Shown here: positions 34,917 to 44,449 of the stretch, one piece after another | Layout: each line of letters begins with the position of its first letter | Position numbering within the stretch: position 1 is the first letter of the stretch | Origin: an uncultured Opitutales bacterium | GTDB lineage: Bacteria > Verrucomicrobiota > Verrucomicrobiia > Opitutales > Seribacteraceae | Direction: 5' to 3' | DNA length: 64,000 bases | Assembly (NCBI GenBank): GCA_943787575.1 | Contig: CALSMY010000006.1 | Location: forward strand, 62,001-126,000 | The notes under the pieces: generated by a model | Told to the model about the DNA's origin: nothing | What the model saw: the letters and a program-made list of their open reading frames with translations, nothing else | Database searches by the model: none | Program-made: the position numbers and the translations under genes

Positions 34917-35833
34917 TGTGCTTGTCGGGCTTTTGGATCAAGCCAAGCCTGAAGTAAGTCGACCAATAAGTTCAGAAGTATGATCAAGGCGGCATAGAAA
35001 AGTACCGTTCCCAAGACCATTGTGTAGTCCCTGTTAAAAGCTGCGGTAACAAAGAATTTTCCCAGACCAGGTATAAAAAATATACTTTCTATGATAAAGG
35101 ATCCGCTAATCAATCCGGCAAAGGCGGGCCCCAAATAAGTCACTACCGGTAAAAGCCCTCCCCTTAAGGCATGTTTAGTGACGACCTGCCAAGGACTTGC
35201 CCCTTTGGCACGAGCTGTACGAACATAATCTTGCTGTAAAGTTTCAAGCATACCTGCCCGGGTCAGGCGGGCAACATAGGCCGCATAGAAAAGACCAAGA
35301 GTGAAGGAAGGAAGTACCCAGTCTGCTGGACCATACCATCCAAGTGGTGGAAAGAGGCCGAGCTGTGTGGAGAAAATGTAAATCAGCAAGGGTCCAAGTA
35401 CAAAGGTCGGTAAGCAGATCCCGGCCATAGACAAACTCATGGGCAGGTAATCCAACCAGGTATTTTTTCGCAGAGCGGCAATAATTCCAGCAGGTATTCC
35501 GATAAGCAAGGCGATCCCCAAAGACAATACGCCCAATGTAAGGGAAACTGGAAAGGCGGTAGCGATCAATTCGGAGACTTCCCAACCCGGATATTTAAAT
35601 GAGGGTCCAAGGTCGCCACGCAAAAGGTTTTTTAAATAGAGCAGGTACTGATCAAATAATGGACGATCGAGCCCAAAATGACTTTCCAGCTTTACTTTAA
35701 TCTCTTGAGGGATTGCCTTTTCTGCATCAAACGGACCACCCGGAGCAAATCGGGTCATAAAAAAGGTAAGAGTGGCAATCACCCAAAGAGTGGGGATGGC
35801 TTGCAGTACCCGAGAGAGAACAAATTTTTTCAC
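34913..35833 (-). CDS. Peptide ABC transporter permease, OppB/DppB family
   Basis: A permease of about 306 residues: KKFVLSRVLQAIPTLWVIAT is the usual start, FAPGGPFD the periplasmic motif, FGLDRPLFDQYLLYLKNLL and GDLGPSF follow, and the EAA loop is RTARAKGASPWQVVTKHALR. The frame is open to 35899, but that part overlaps the binding-protein gene. The GTG at 35833 overlaps that gene's stop (GTGA) and gives a family-like N-terminus. Confidence 0.93.
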   Translation of the reverse strand: MKKFVLSRVLQAIPTLWVIATLTFFMTRFAPGGPFDAEKAIPQEIKVKLESHFGLDRPLFDQYLLYLKNLLRGDLGPSFKYPGWEVSELIATAFPVSLTLGVLSLGIALLIGIPAGIIAALRKNTWLDYLPMSLSMAGICLPTFVLGPLLIYIFSTQLGLFPPLGWYGPADWVLPSFTLGLFYAAYVARLTRAGMLETLQQDYVRTARAKGASPWQVVTKHALRGGLLPVVTYLGPAFAGLISGSFIIESIFFIPGLGKFFVTAAFNRDYTMVLGTVLFYAALIILLNLLVDLLQAWLDPKARQAQ

Positions 35834-37485
35834 GGAGCCTCCTCCTTTTGCAAGTAAACATATTTGTAAGGGTGGTGATCCAGTAGGGTGGGGTACCAAC
35901 CGCGCACTGTGGGGTGTCGCAGAGTTAGATGAACATAAAAGTAGAGAGGCAGGACGGGGAAATCTTTTGCTAATAAATCTTCACATATCTGAAAGTTTTT
36001 CCAGCGTTCTTGCTCGGAATTTGATGTTTCCCCAAGTTTCAGCGCTTGGTCGTAGGATGCATTTGCCCAGCCGGTCATATTGAGCCCTTCGCCTGACCGC
36101 CACATATGGAGAAAAGTATGCGGATCAACATAATCTCCAATCCATCCTGCACGAGCCAATGAAAATTCACCTTTTGAAATAGTAGAGAGAAAAACCTTCC
36201 ATTCCATATTGAATAATCGAATTTCCACTCCAAGGGCTTCATTCCACATGCCATGCAGGGCCTCGGCAACCTTCTTGTGCCCTTCTGATGTGTTGTAAGT
36301 TAATTCAATAGGAGGTAGTCGCTCCAATCCTTTTTCTGATAAATAAGAATCGAGCAAACGCCTGGCCTTTTTCGGGTCGTAAAGAAACTGTGGCTGTGGA
36401 TAAAAACCACCTGTGCCAGGAGGTGTAAAGGTATTTGCGGGTGTCTGTCCGCCTTTTAGTACTTTTTCGACCAGCCGTTGCCGATCGATTGCCAGGCTAA
36501 AAGCTTGGCGAACCCGAAGATCGTCAAATGGGGGAGATTTCAAATTGAATCGATAAAAATAAGTGCCGAGATAGGGTTCGAAGTAAAGTTCTTCAGGATA
36601 CTTTTCTTTCAAATAATCAATGCGATCCGCAGACACGCTCTGAGTTAAGTGTAGAAAGCCAGCCCGATAGGCCCGTTCCTCGGTATCAACTGATTCGATG
36701 GGGTAGAAACGAATGCCTTCGAGCCGGACGGATGAAGCATCCCAATAGTGTTTATTCTTTCCTGCCGCGATGACCGAATTAATTTGATGCTCGACCAATT
36801 GAAAGGGTCCATTGCCTACAAAGTTACCTGGCTTGGTCCATGGAGTCCCCATTTTTTCAAAGGCATCAAATTTTTCAAGGGTGGGGCGGTGGACCGGAAA
36901 CCAGGAATAATGATTGAGCAATTCCAAGAAGTATGGAATCGGATGTTCCAAGGTAATTTTCAAAGTATAATTATCAATCGCTTCGGCTCCCACCTTGGCT
37001 TCCTCCCAAGTCTTTTTTCCTTCATGGTATAGTTTGGCGTTTTTTAGGGGATGAAGCATGGAAGCATACTGAGCACCAAGGTTCGGATTAAGAATGCGAC
37101 GAAAGGAATAAACAAAATCATGAGCAGTTACGGGATCTCCATTGCTCCAGAGTGCATTATCCCGGAGATAAAAAAGGTAGGTTTTCCCTTCTTCCAATTT
37201 TTCCCATCTATGGGCGACACCTGGAACCGGTTTGAGTGTTTCCGGGTGCTCGCTTACCAAGCCCTCAAGCAAGGCAGATAGAATATTGTGAGCGGCCACA
37301 CTGGTGGCCAAGTGAGGATCCAGGTGCTGTGGTTCCGCACCCAATCCAAAGTGTAGAATATTCTCGTCCAGTGCAGTCTCGACATTAGAGGGCCTGGAGC
37401 ATCCCTGAAGGAACCATGCTACGCAAAGACATCCAACCCATGCAATTAAAGGGTGGAATTTATGGGATGTTAATTCTGTGCGCAT
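35830..37485 (-). CDS. Oligopeptide-binding lipoprotein, OppA family 5
   Basis: The lipobox is FLQGC. The protein is a family-5 extracellular solute-binding protein: LGAEPQHLDPHLATSVAAHNIL, PVPGVAHRWEKLEEGKTY, LRDNALWSNGDPVTAHDFVYSFRRIL (quoted in part as WSNGDPVTAHDFVYSF) and RQAFSLAIDRQRLVEKVL. It should bind peptides or similar ligands in the periplasm and deliver them to the OppB/C channel. The frame begins at a TTG at 37503, but the ATG at 37485 gives a better lipoprotein signal. It is the first gene of the first importer operon. Confidence 0.94.
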   Translation of the reverse strand: MRTELTSHKFHPLIAWVGCLCVAWFLQGCSRPSNVETALDENILHFGLGAEPQHLDPHLATSVAAHNILSALLEGLVSEHPETLKPVPGVAHRWEKLEEGKTYLFYLRDNALWSNGDPVTAHDFVYSFRRILNPNLGAQYASMLHPLKNAKLYHEGKKTWEEAKVGAEAIDNYTLKITLEHPIPYFLELLNHYSWFPVHRPTLEKFDAFEKMGTPWTKPGNFVGNGPFQLVEHQINSVIAAGKNKHYWDASSVRLEGIRFYPIESVDTEERAYRAGFLHLTQSVSADRIDYLKEKYPEELYFEPYLGTYFYRFNLKSPPFDDLRVRQAFSLAIDRQRLVEKVLKGGQTPANTFTPPGTGGFYPQPQFLYDPKKARRLLDSYLSEKGLERLPPIELTYNTSEGHKKVAEALHGMWNEALGVEIRLFNMEWKVFLSTISKGEFSLARAGWIGDYVDPHTFLHMWRSGEGLNMTGWANASYDQALKLGETSNSEQERWKNFQICEDLLAKDFPVLPLYFYVHLTLRHPTVRGWYPTLLDHHPYKYVYLQKEEAP

Positions 37486-37614
37486 AAAATATGTATCCGA
37501 CAAATACGAGACAGGCGGTCAGGCTTGGCAAGCAAAAGGATGGATAAATGTTCAGGTTTTAGGTGTTTGTCTTTACTCCGATGAGAGATTCGAAGTATGA
37601 ATTTCTTTTTCTGA

Positions 37615-39039
37615 ATGCGCGATTACTTCATTCGTAGGTTGCTTTTGATTCCTCCCGTATTGGTAGGGATTAGCTTGATGGTATTTGCTTTGACACGGAT
37701 GGCCCCCGGTGGACCGATCGAACAGGCGATGATGCAGATGCAACAAGTGAGTGAGGAAGGCGGGGGTGGACGCAGTCCTGGAACCGAGCAAGCTCTTTCA
37801 GCAGCACAGTTATTGCAGATGAAAAGGCTTTACGGATTTGATAAGCCTGTCTGGGAAGCGTATTTAATTTGGTTAGGTTTAAGGCCTAGAGAAATTGAAT
37901 TTCGTGAGGTTCGATTTTCGGATAATGAAAAAAAGATTAGCGAACGGATCAGTTTGCCAAACTTTCATCTAGTTCGTTTGGATTGGAATGGGGATGGGTA
38001 TGTGAGCCGGGAGGAAATCCCGGAACATCTCAAACGGGCAATACCTTTTAAAGAATTCGATCGCAATAAAGATGGCCGGATTGACGGGTGGGAGGCGGAT
38101 TCTCGCAGTGGATGGGTTGAAAGAGCTCGCGAAAGTGTAGATTTACTAAGAGGTGAGGGTGGTACCGTGGAGATCTTGAATCATTCCTCTCTTTTGGGAA
38201 ATTGGCAGGTTCGAATGCGTGATGCAGAAACCAGTCAATTTGCGGTACCGATTGCCGAACTGTATCTGGAGAAGTATGCCGGTGTGTTTCAGGGAAACCT
38301 TGGGAAATCCATTCGGTTTGGAGAACCGGTGATCTCGGTTATCGCTGAACGCCTTCCTGTTTCAACCTATTTTGGAGTTCTTACTTTTTTATTGAGCTAT
38401 TTTGTTTGTATACCCTTGGGTGTCTTTAAGGCATTAAGGCACAAAACTGGGTGGGACGATTTTTCCTCCGTAGTTGTATTTATTGGATATGCTGTTCCAG
38501 GTTATGCCTTGGGATCTTTGTTGCTGCTCTTCTTCTCTGTCAAACTCGACTGGTTACCCATGAGTGGGCTAACCTCGCCTGGTGCCGAGGCAATGAGTCC
38601 GTGGGAGCAAACCTTGGATTTGTTCGCTCATACGATTCAACCGCTGGCTTGTTATTTAATCGGCGGATTTGCATTTGTTACCATGTTGATGAAAAACCAC
38701 CTGCTCGACCATCTTGCTGCCGATTATGTTAGGACAGCCATGGCTAAGGGGCTTTCTTTTTCCCAAGCTGTTCGAAGGCATGCCTTACGTAATTCGCTTG
38801 TTCCCATGGCCACTAATGTCGGCCACCAAGTGACTCTATTTGTAACGGGTTCTTTTCTGATTGAAACGATTTTTGATATCGATGGATTTGGGCTTCTGGG
38901 GTTTAACGCGGTAATCGATCGGGACTATCCGGTGGTTATGGGAGTGCTTGGATTGTCCGCCTGCTTAATGTTGTTGGGTAATGTACTTGCAGATGCTCTC
39001 GTGGCGTGGGCGGATCCGCGAGTACGCTTTGAGGGGTGA
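37615..39039 (+). CDS. YejB-like peptide ABC permease with inserted EF-hand pair
   Basis: The start (MRDYFIRRLLLIPPVLVGIS, TRMAPGGPIEQAM) and the end (RTAMAKGLSFSQAVRRHALRN, the EAA loop, and FLIETIFDIDGFGLLGFNAV) are of the DppB/YejB family. Between the first and second membrane segments lies a periplasmic loop of over 200 residues, much longer than usual. It contains two textbook EF-hand calcium loops: DWNGDGYVSREE (residues 123-134) and DRNKDGRIDGWE (149-160). The family normally has 310-365 residues; this one has 474. It is the first gene of a five-gene importer and overlaps the YejE-like gene by 4 bases. Confidence 0.9.
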   Translation: MRDYFIRRLLLIPPVLVGISLMVFALTRMAPGGPIEQAMMQMQQVSEEGGGGRSPGTEQALSAAQLLQMKRLYGFDKPVWEAYLIWLGLRPREIEFREVRFSDNEKKISERISLPNFHLVRLDWNGDGYVSREEIPEHLKRAIPFKEFDRNKDGRIDGWEADSRSGWVERARESVDLLRGEGGTVEILNHSSLLGNWQVRMRDAETSQFAVPIAELYLEKYAGVFQGNLGKSIRFGEPVISVIAERLPVSTYFGVLTFLLSYFVCIPLGVFKALRHKTGWDDFSSVVVFIGYAVPGYALGSLLLLFFSVKLDWLPMSGLTSPGAEAMSPWEQTLDLFAHTIQPLACYLIGGFAFVTMLMKNHLLDHLAADYVRTAMAKGLSFSQAVRRHALRNSLVPMATNVGHQVTLFVTGSFLIETIFDIDGFGLLGFNAVIDRDYPVVMGVLGLSACLMLLGNVLADALVAWADPRVRFEG

Positions 39040-40112
39040 TGAGAATAACCCTCAACCCATTGACCCTGCGAAAGCTTCAACGCTTTCGCTCCCTGCGTCG
39101 TGGTTATTGGTCATTTATCCTTTTGCTTGGTGCTTTTTTACTTAGCTTGTGTGCTGAGTTGGTCGTAAATAAACGGGCTTTAATTGTATATTATGAGGGC
39201 GAATATTTTTTCCCTTCCTATGGTGCTCAAATTCCTGGAGACCAGTTTGGATTGGATTACAGTTACGAAACCAATTATCGAGAACTCAAACAGATTTTTC
39301 ACCATCGATCGGAGGGCAACTGGCTTCTTTTACCACCCGTTCCCTATGATCCCTATGAAATGGACTATAGAGAAACTGATTCCACCGGTTTTTCACCTCC
39401 AAGTTTGGAAAGCCGGCACCTTTTGGGTACGGATAAGACTGAAAGAGATGTGCTTGCCCGTTTGGTCTACGGGTTCCGTATTACTTTTGCCTTTGCCCTG
39501 GGCTATCTTTTTTTAACTTATTTATTGGCTATTGTGGCTGGGTCTGTCCTTGGCTATTTTGGGGGTAAAATTGATATGTTCGGGTTGCGACTCGTTGAGG
39601 TTTGGTCGAATGTCCCCTTTCTTTACATGGTGATCATTCTTGTATCCGTGATGCCCGGATGGTGGGGACTTACTTGGCAGATATCTTCCCTGCTTTTGAT
39701 CATGGTATTGTTTAGCTGGACCGGAATGACTTATTATGTTCGTTCCGCTGTGTACAAAGAAAAAGCCAAGGACTATGTCGCTGCTGCTCAGGTGATTGGA
39801 GCAGGGTCGGGGAGGATTATTCTGCGGCATCTCCTGCCTAATGTTATTTCCACCTTGGTTACTTTTGCTCCTTTTACTGTAGCTGCGGCGATATCCTCAA
39901 TTACCGCATTAGATTTTCTTGGCTATGGCCTGCCAGCACCGACCCCTAGTTGGGGTGAATTGCTCAAGCAGGGGGTGAATAACCTCAGAATTGCCCCATG
40001 GATTGTTTCGTCCGCCGCCGGGGCACTTGTGCTCACCCTTACCTTGGTTACCTTCGTCGGAGAAGCGATCCGAGAAGCTTTTGACCCCAAAAAATTTTCC
40101 ACTTACCAATGA
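39036..40112 (+). CDS. YejE-like peptide ABC permease
   Basis: At 358 residues this resembles YejE of the microcin C/peptide importer more than OppC: FPSYGAQIPGDQFGLDYSYE in the first periplasmic loop, LLPPVPYDPYEMDY and HLLGTDKTERDVLARLVYGF before the second membrane segment, then AAAQVIGAGSGRIILRHLLPN as EAA loop and GLPAPTPSWGELLKQG near the end. It overlaps the genes on both sides by 4 bases. Confidence 0.92.
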   Translation: MMRITLNPLTLRKLQRFRSLRRGYWSFILLLGAFLLSLCAELVVNKRALIVYYEGEYFFPSYGAQIPGDQFGLDYSYETNYRELKQIFHHRSEGNWLLLPPVPYDPYEMDYRETDSTGFSPPSLESRHLLGTDKTERDVLARLVYGFRITFAFALGYLFLTYLLAIVAGSVLGYFGGKIDMFGLRLVEVWSNVPFLYMVIILVSVMPGWWGLTWQISSLLLIMVLFSWTGMTYYVRSAVYKEKAKDYVAAAQVIGAGSGRIILRHLLPNVISTLVTFAPFTVAAAISSITALDFLGYGLPAPTPSWGELLKQGVNNLRIAPWIVSSAAGALVLTLTLVTFVGEAIREAFDPKKFSTYQ

Positions 40113-42310
40113 ACACCGCAAAAAAAATAAACCTACATCCTTTCACTCTCTTGGTCTTTTTCTTCCTTTCTCTATTTGCAGGCTGTGAAGACAATACCCT
40201 TAAAAAACCGGACTCAATAAACTCAGGAAGCCAACCCCAGGAAACGGCTCGAACTATGGGCGAAGCGGACCGTGAGTATATTCGGGAATTGGCTCGCGAA
40301 TTTGCTCAGGAATTTAGAAAGGAGATCGGCTCTTCTGTCGGGGATGTAAATGCTGATCAACCAAACAAAGAAAAAACATTTACTGAATTTTCCGGGCTTT
40401 TAGATGAATCTGGAAACCCTCATCCTTTGCTGGCTCACTGTTCTGATGCGGTTCTGGATTTCTACTTAAAGCACAAAGACGCATTTCAAATCTCTAGTAT
40501 CAATCAATTACCCAAGGATTTGCAATGGGAGGATGGTTCAAAGGAAAATGAATTTTCTTCTCCTGACGCAAAGCGTGGAGGAACCTGGAAAACTTTCATG
40601 TCTGACTTTCCCAGAACCTTGCGAACCATTGGACCGGATGCCAATGGAGCTTTTCGTAGATATTTGCTCGATTATAACGGTGTGGGCCTCGTGATGACAC
40701 ATCCAAATTCTGATGGCTATTATCCTGGACTCGCCGAGCGGTGGGCTCTTGGGGAAGATGGCCGCACGGTTTATTTTCAATTGGATGGTGACGCGAGGTA
40801 CAGCGATGGTCAGCCAGTGCGGGCGAGTGATTTTTTCTTCACCTTCTACTTCATGAGAAGCAAGCATCTGCAAGCCCCCTGGTACAATGATTTCTATGGA
40901 AAGGACAAATTTTTAAAGATTACGCTTTTTGACGAAAATACTCTTTCAATTACTTATCATTCTGCCAAACCTGACTTGGTTGAGCGCATTTCTATACGTT
41001 CTATACCCGAACACTTTTATGATGAACTGGGCGGTGATTATCTTAAAAAATACCAATGGGTTCAGGAACCAACAACTGGGCCCTATGTGGTTCGCAAAGA
41101 GGACATCAAAAAAGGGCAGTCTGTAACTCTTACCCGTTTATCCAATTGGTGGGCTGATCAGAAAAAGTTTTATCGTAACCGATACAACCCCGACCGTATC
41201 ATGGTCCAAGTCATTCGTGACCCAAGCAAAGCTTTTGAGGTATTTCTCAAGGGAGACCTCGATATGTTTAGTTTGTCCAAAACCGATTATTGGTATGAAA
41301 AATTGCCCAATGATCATGAATTAGTGAGTAAGGGATATTTGACCAAGGTTACCTTTTTTAATCAAGTCCCTCCTCCCTCCTACGCCCTGCGTATCAATTC
41401 TTCTAAACCACCATTTGATGATTTAAACATTCGAATTGGGTTTCAGCATGCAATGAATTTTGATCTTGTTCTCAAAAAAATATTTCGGGGAGATTTTGAA
41501 AGAATGCGAACGGTAGCAGATGGATATGGCAAGCGTTCACACCCGACTTTGCAGGCCCGAAAATTTTCTGTTGATTTGGCGACAAAGTTTTTTGCCAAAG
41601 CGGGATACCGTGATCGTGGAAAAGATGGGATTTTGATCAATGATGCAGGCAAACGATTGTCAGTTGAATTGCTCACGGGCTATAAACATTTGGAAGATGT
41701 GCTGGTGGTCTTACGGGAGGAGGCCAAAAAAGCAGGGCTTGATTTGAAGCTTAAAATACTCGAGAGCACAGCCGCGTTTAAGACGGCATCAGAGAAAAAT
41801 CATCAGGTTGTTTTTTCAGCATTTAGTTCCTTCGTTGAATTGTTTCCCCGTTTTTGGGAACCTTATCATTCAGATAATGCCTATTCACCGAGCGGGAAGG
41901 AAAAGTTTACTACAGATGGATCGTTACGGTCGGATATTGTAGTTAAAACAAGTACCAATAATTTTACCCAAACCGCTGTTCTCGAAATTGATCAATTAAT
42001 CGATCAATACAGAATGGAGGATAGCTTAAAAGAAATTACCAGCTTGGCTCATCAATTGAGCAAATTGATTCATGACCATGCAGTCTATGTACCAGGTTGG
42101 AAAAAGCCTTGGTTACGAATGGGGCATTGGAATTGGGTGGCATTTCCCGAAGACTGGGGTCCTTCTGAAAGCAGAGACTATGCAGAATTTCAAGTTTTTT
42201 GGATCGACGAGGATAAGAGGTTATTAATTGATGACGCCAGAAAGAATGGCAGGAAATTAGATGCTCAATTTGGTGTAAGAGTTTATGAAAAGCACCGAAT
42301 CAATTTTTAA
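40109..42310 (+). CDS. Peptide-binding lipoprotein, YejA/family 5
   Basis: The signal ends in the lipobox LFAGC. About 130 residues of unassigned sequence with a charged helix (EADREYIRELAREFAQEF) precede the family-5 binding domain: RGGTWKTFMSDFPRTLRTIG, YPGLAERWALGEDGRTVYF, YSDGQPVRASDFFFTFYF and FDDLNIRIGFQHAMNFD. The combination with YejB- and YejE-like permeases points to the Yej subgroup, which imports larger or modified peptides such as microcin C in E. coli. At 733 residues it is longer than YejA (about 600). Confidence 0.9.
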   Translation: MNTAKKINLHPFTLLVFFFLSLFAGCEDNTLKKPDSINSGSQPQETARTMGEADREYIRELAREFAQEFRKEIGSSVGDVNADQPNKEKTFTEFSGLLDESGNPHPLLAHCSDAVLDFYLKHKDAFQISSINQLPKDLQWEDGSKENEFSSPDAKRGGTWKTFMSDFPRTLRTIGPDANGAFRRYLLDYNGVGLVMTHPNSDGYYPGLAERWALGEDGRTVYFQLDGDARYSDGQPVRASDFFFTFYFMRSKHLQAPWYNDFYGKDKFLKITLFDENTLSITYHSAKPDLVERISIRSIPEHFYDELGGDYLKKYQWVQEPTTGPYVVRKEDIKKGQSVTLTRLSNWWADQKKFYRNRYNPDRIMVQVIRDPSKAFEVFLKGDLDMFSLSKTDYWYEKLPNDHELVSKGYLTKVTFFNQVPPPSYALRINSSKPPFDDLNIRIGFQHAMNFDLVLKKIFRGDFERMRTVADGYGKRSHPTLQARKFSVDLATKFFAKAGYRDRGKDGILINDAGKRLSVELLTGYKHLEDVLVVLREEAKKAGLDLKLKILESTAAFKTASEKNHQVVFSAFSSFVELFPRFWEPYHSDNAYSPSGKEKFTTDGSLRSDIVVKTSTNNFTQTAVLEIDQLIDQYRMEDSLKEITSLAHQLSKLIHDHAVYVPGWKKPWLRMGHWNWVAFPEDWGPSESRDYAEFQVFWIDEDKRLLIDDARKNGRKLDAQFGVRVYEKHRINF

Positions 42311-42349
42311 GCATAAGGATTTTTGCTCCATGCGAACCACCGATTTTCA

Positions 42350-43336
42350 ATGAGTCTGCTTGAAGTAAGAGGGCTGGAAGTTGCCTTTGAAAATGAAGAG
42401 GGAGACGACTTAGTCGTGGTCGATGGAGTGGATCTCTCTTTAAAGCCGGGACAGACGCTTGGGCTTGTGGGCGAATCGGGTTGCGGGAAGAGTGTAAGTG
42501 CACTTTCTCTGCTTCGCTTGCTTCCGCAACCCACCGGTAAAATTCTTAACGGTTCTATTTTGTGGAAGGGTAACGACTTGCTTACTATGTCCACCGATGA
42601 AATTCGGTCCATTCGTGGGAAAGAGATCGGAATGATTTTTCAGGAACCGATGAATGCACTAAATCCTGCTCATACGATCGGAAGGCAAGTGGATGAGGTG
42701 TTTCTTACCCATCAAGGTTTGGACAGGGAGCAAGCCCGAGTTCATACCTTGAATATGTTGCAAAAGGTGGGCATCCCTGAGCCAAGTATTCGAGCAAATG
42801 AATACCCCCATCAATTGTCTGGAGGTATGAGGCAACGGATCGTTATTGCCATTGCTTTAGCTTGCGAGCCCGATCTGATTATTGCCGACGAGCCAACCAC
42901 AGCCCTTGATGTCACTATTCAGGCACAAGTTCTTCAACTGATGTCTGAATTACAGGAACAGTCAGGTGCATCCCTTCTTCTAATTACTCACGATTTGGGC
43001 GTGGTTGCTCAGACTTGTGACGAAGTAGCTGTTATGTATGCAGGGAGAATTGTTGAGCAAGCCCCTATGCGTAGGCTTTTTGAATTTCCTCAACATGCCT
43101 ACACCAAAGGTTTGCTCGCTTCGATACCCTCACTTACCGGTCCCGTTCAAACCGAACTTCCCGTCATTCAGGGAATGATTCCAGCATTGGCAGATTTAAA
43201 CTCAGGCTGTCGCTTTGCTTCAAGAAGTCCTCATTTTCATGAGCAGGAGTGGTTGGAGGTGCGGGCTCCCTTTGTGGAGGTCGAAGAAAATCATTGGGTT
43301 GAGGATTGTCCTGCATGTGGACGCTTGAATAACTAA
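42350..43336 (+). CDS. Peptide ABC transporter ATP-binding protein, OppD type
   Basis: Walker A is [10 protein letters not shown], signature [15 protein letters not shown], Walker [13 protein letters not shown] and H-loop LITHDLG. The C-terminal oligopeptide extension has [15 protein letters not shown] and CPACG; cysteines in this region can hold an iron-sulfur cluster in some OppD proteins, but here only part of the set is visible. The start is the ATG at 42350; the frame is open from 42323. It pairs with the next gene to power the Yej-like importer. Confidence 0.94.
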   Translation: MSLLEVRGLEVAFENEEGDDLVVVDGVDLSLKPGQTLGLVGESGCGKSVSALSLLRLLPQPTGKILNGSILWKGNDLLTMSTDEIRSIRGKEIGMIFQEPMNALNPAHTIGRQVDEVFLTHQGLDREQARVHTLNMLQKVGIPEPSIRANEYPHQLSGGMRQRIVIAIALACEPDLIIADEPTTALDVTIQAQVLQLMSELQEQSGASLLLITHDLGVVAQTCDEVAVMYAGRIVEQAPMRRLFEFPQHAYTKGLLASIPSLTGPVQTELPVIQGMIPALADLNSGCRFASRSPHFHEQEWLEVRAPFVEVEENHWVEDCPACGRLNN

Positions 43337-43347
43337 GTTTCAATTTG

Positions 43348-44322
43348 ATGGAGGAAATACTTAAAATATCTCAATTAAAGGTTCACTTTCCTGTTAAAGG
43401 GGGAATTTGGATGCGTCCGGTGGCCACTTGTAAGGCAGTCGATGGTGTAAGCCTTGAACTAGCTAAGGGTGAGACTCTTGGGTTAGTCGGTGAATCGGGT
43501 TGTGGAAAATCTACTTTAGCCCGAACAGTGGTAGGATTAAATGTGCCAACAGCCGGAGAAATTTTTTTAGACGGACAAAAACTGGGAGATTTTAGGGGTA
43601 AACTTGGCAAAGAAAATCGGAAGCGCGTACAAATGGTCTTCCAGGATCCAGCAGAATCGCTTAACGCTCGCCATACTGTCGGACAAATCCTCGAGGAACC
43701 CTTGGTCATTCATCAAATTGGAGATCCATGCCGAAGAACCGCCCGGGTAAAGGAATTGTTAAACTTGGTGGGATTGCCGGAAAATGCAGGTTCTCGTTAT
43801 CCTTTTGAATTTTCTGGCGGACAGCGCCAAAGGATTGGTATAGCCCGAGCCCTTGCTTTGAGTCCTGAAATTTTGGTTTTAGATGAACCTGTTTCTGCTC
43901 TTGATCTATCCATTCGTAGTCAGGTTCTTAACCTATTGCTGGAGCTAAAAAATCGCCTTGGTTTGACCTGCCTATTTATTGCTCACGACCTCTCGGTGGT
44001 TCGACATCTTTCGGATCGAATCGCAGTGATGTACTTGGGCAAGGTTATCGAAATCGCATCTGCTGAAGAATTAATCAACAATCCACTGCATGCTTACACA
44101 CGCTCATTGATTGACGCCATTCCCCAGCCGAACCCTCAAGTGCGCGGAAAATTTTCCGCCCTCTCTGGGGAAGTGCCTTCCCCGATTAATCCTCCCCCTG
44201 GTTGTGCTTTTGGGTATCGTGTGGGTTCACCATCCTATGCGAAAAGCATTGGTCAGTCTTTGGAATTGAAGGAATTCAGTCCTGGTCACTTTGTTCAGGA
44301 GTGTCCTTGTTGTATGATCTAG
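43348..44322 (+). CDS. Peptide ABC transporter ATP-binding protein, OppF type
   Basis: Walker A is [10 protein letters not shown], signature FSGGQRQRIGIARAL, Walker B ILVLDEPVSALD and H-loop FIAHDLS; the C-terminus has PSPINPPPGCAFGYR and ends ECPCCMI, the usual Cys-rich tail. Unlike E. coli YejF, OppD- and OppF-type ATPases are separate genes here. The ATG at 43348 is preferred over the TTG one codon earlier. The stop codon is part of the terminator hairpin that ends the operon. Confidence 0.94.
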   Translation: MEEILKISQLKVHFPVKGGIWMRPVATCKAVDGVSLELAKGETLGLVGESGCGKSTLARTVVGLNVPTAGEIFLDGQKLGDFRGKLGKENRKRVQMVFQDPAESLNARHTVGQILEEPLVIHQIGDPCRRTARVKELLNLVGLPENAGSRYPFEFSGGQRQRIGIARALALSPEILVLDEPVSALDLSIRSQVLNLLLELKNRLGLTCLFIAHDLSVVRHLSDRIAVMYLGKVIEIASAEELINNPLHAYTRSLIDAIPQPNPQVRGKFSALSGEVPSPINPPPGCAFGYRVGSPSYAKSIGQSLELKEFSPGHFVQECPCCMI

Positions 44323-44353
44323 AAGAATATTCACCTTCTAGCTACTTTTTTTA
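44319..44353 (+). terminator. Rho-independent terminator of the Yej-like operon
   Basis: A 7-bp perfect stem CTAGAAG / CTTCTAG with a 9-base loop is followed by CTAC and seven T. The left arm includes the stop codon of the OppF-type gene. Confidence 0.75.
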
Positions 44354-44449
44354 ATTTTCGTCATCGTTTACGAAGAAAATCATCCAAGAAAAGGCTTGCG
44401 GGTGTATTCGGGTCTGTCTTTTATCCGAAAAGTTACCCTATATTCCTTG

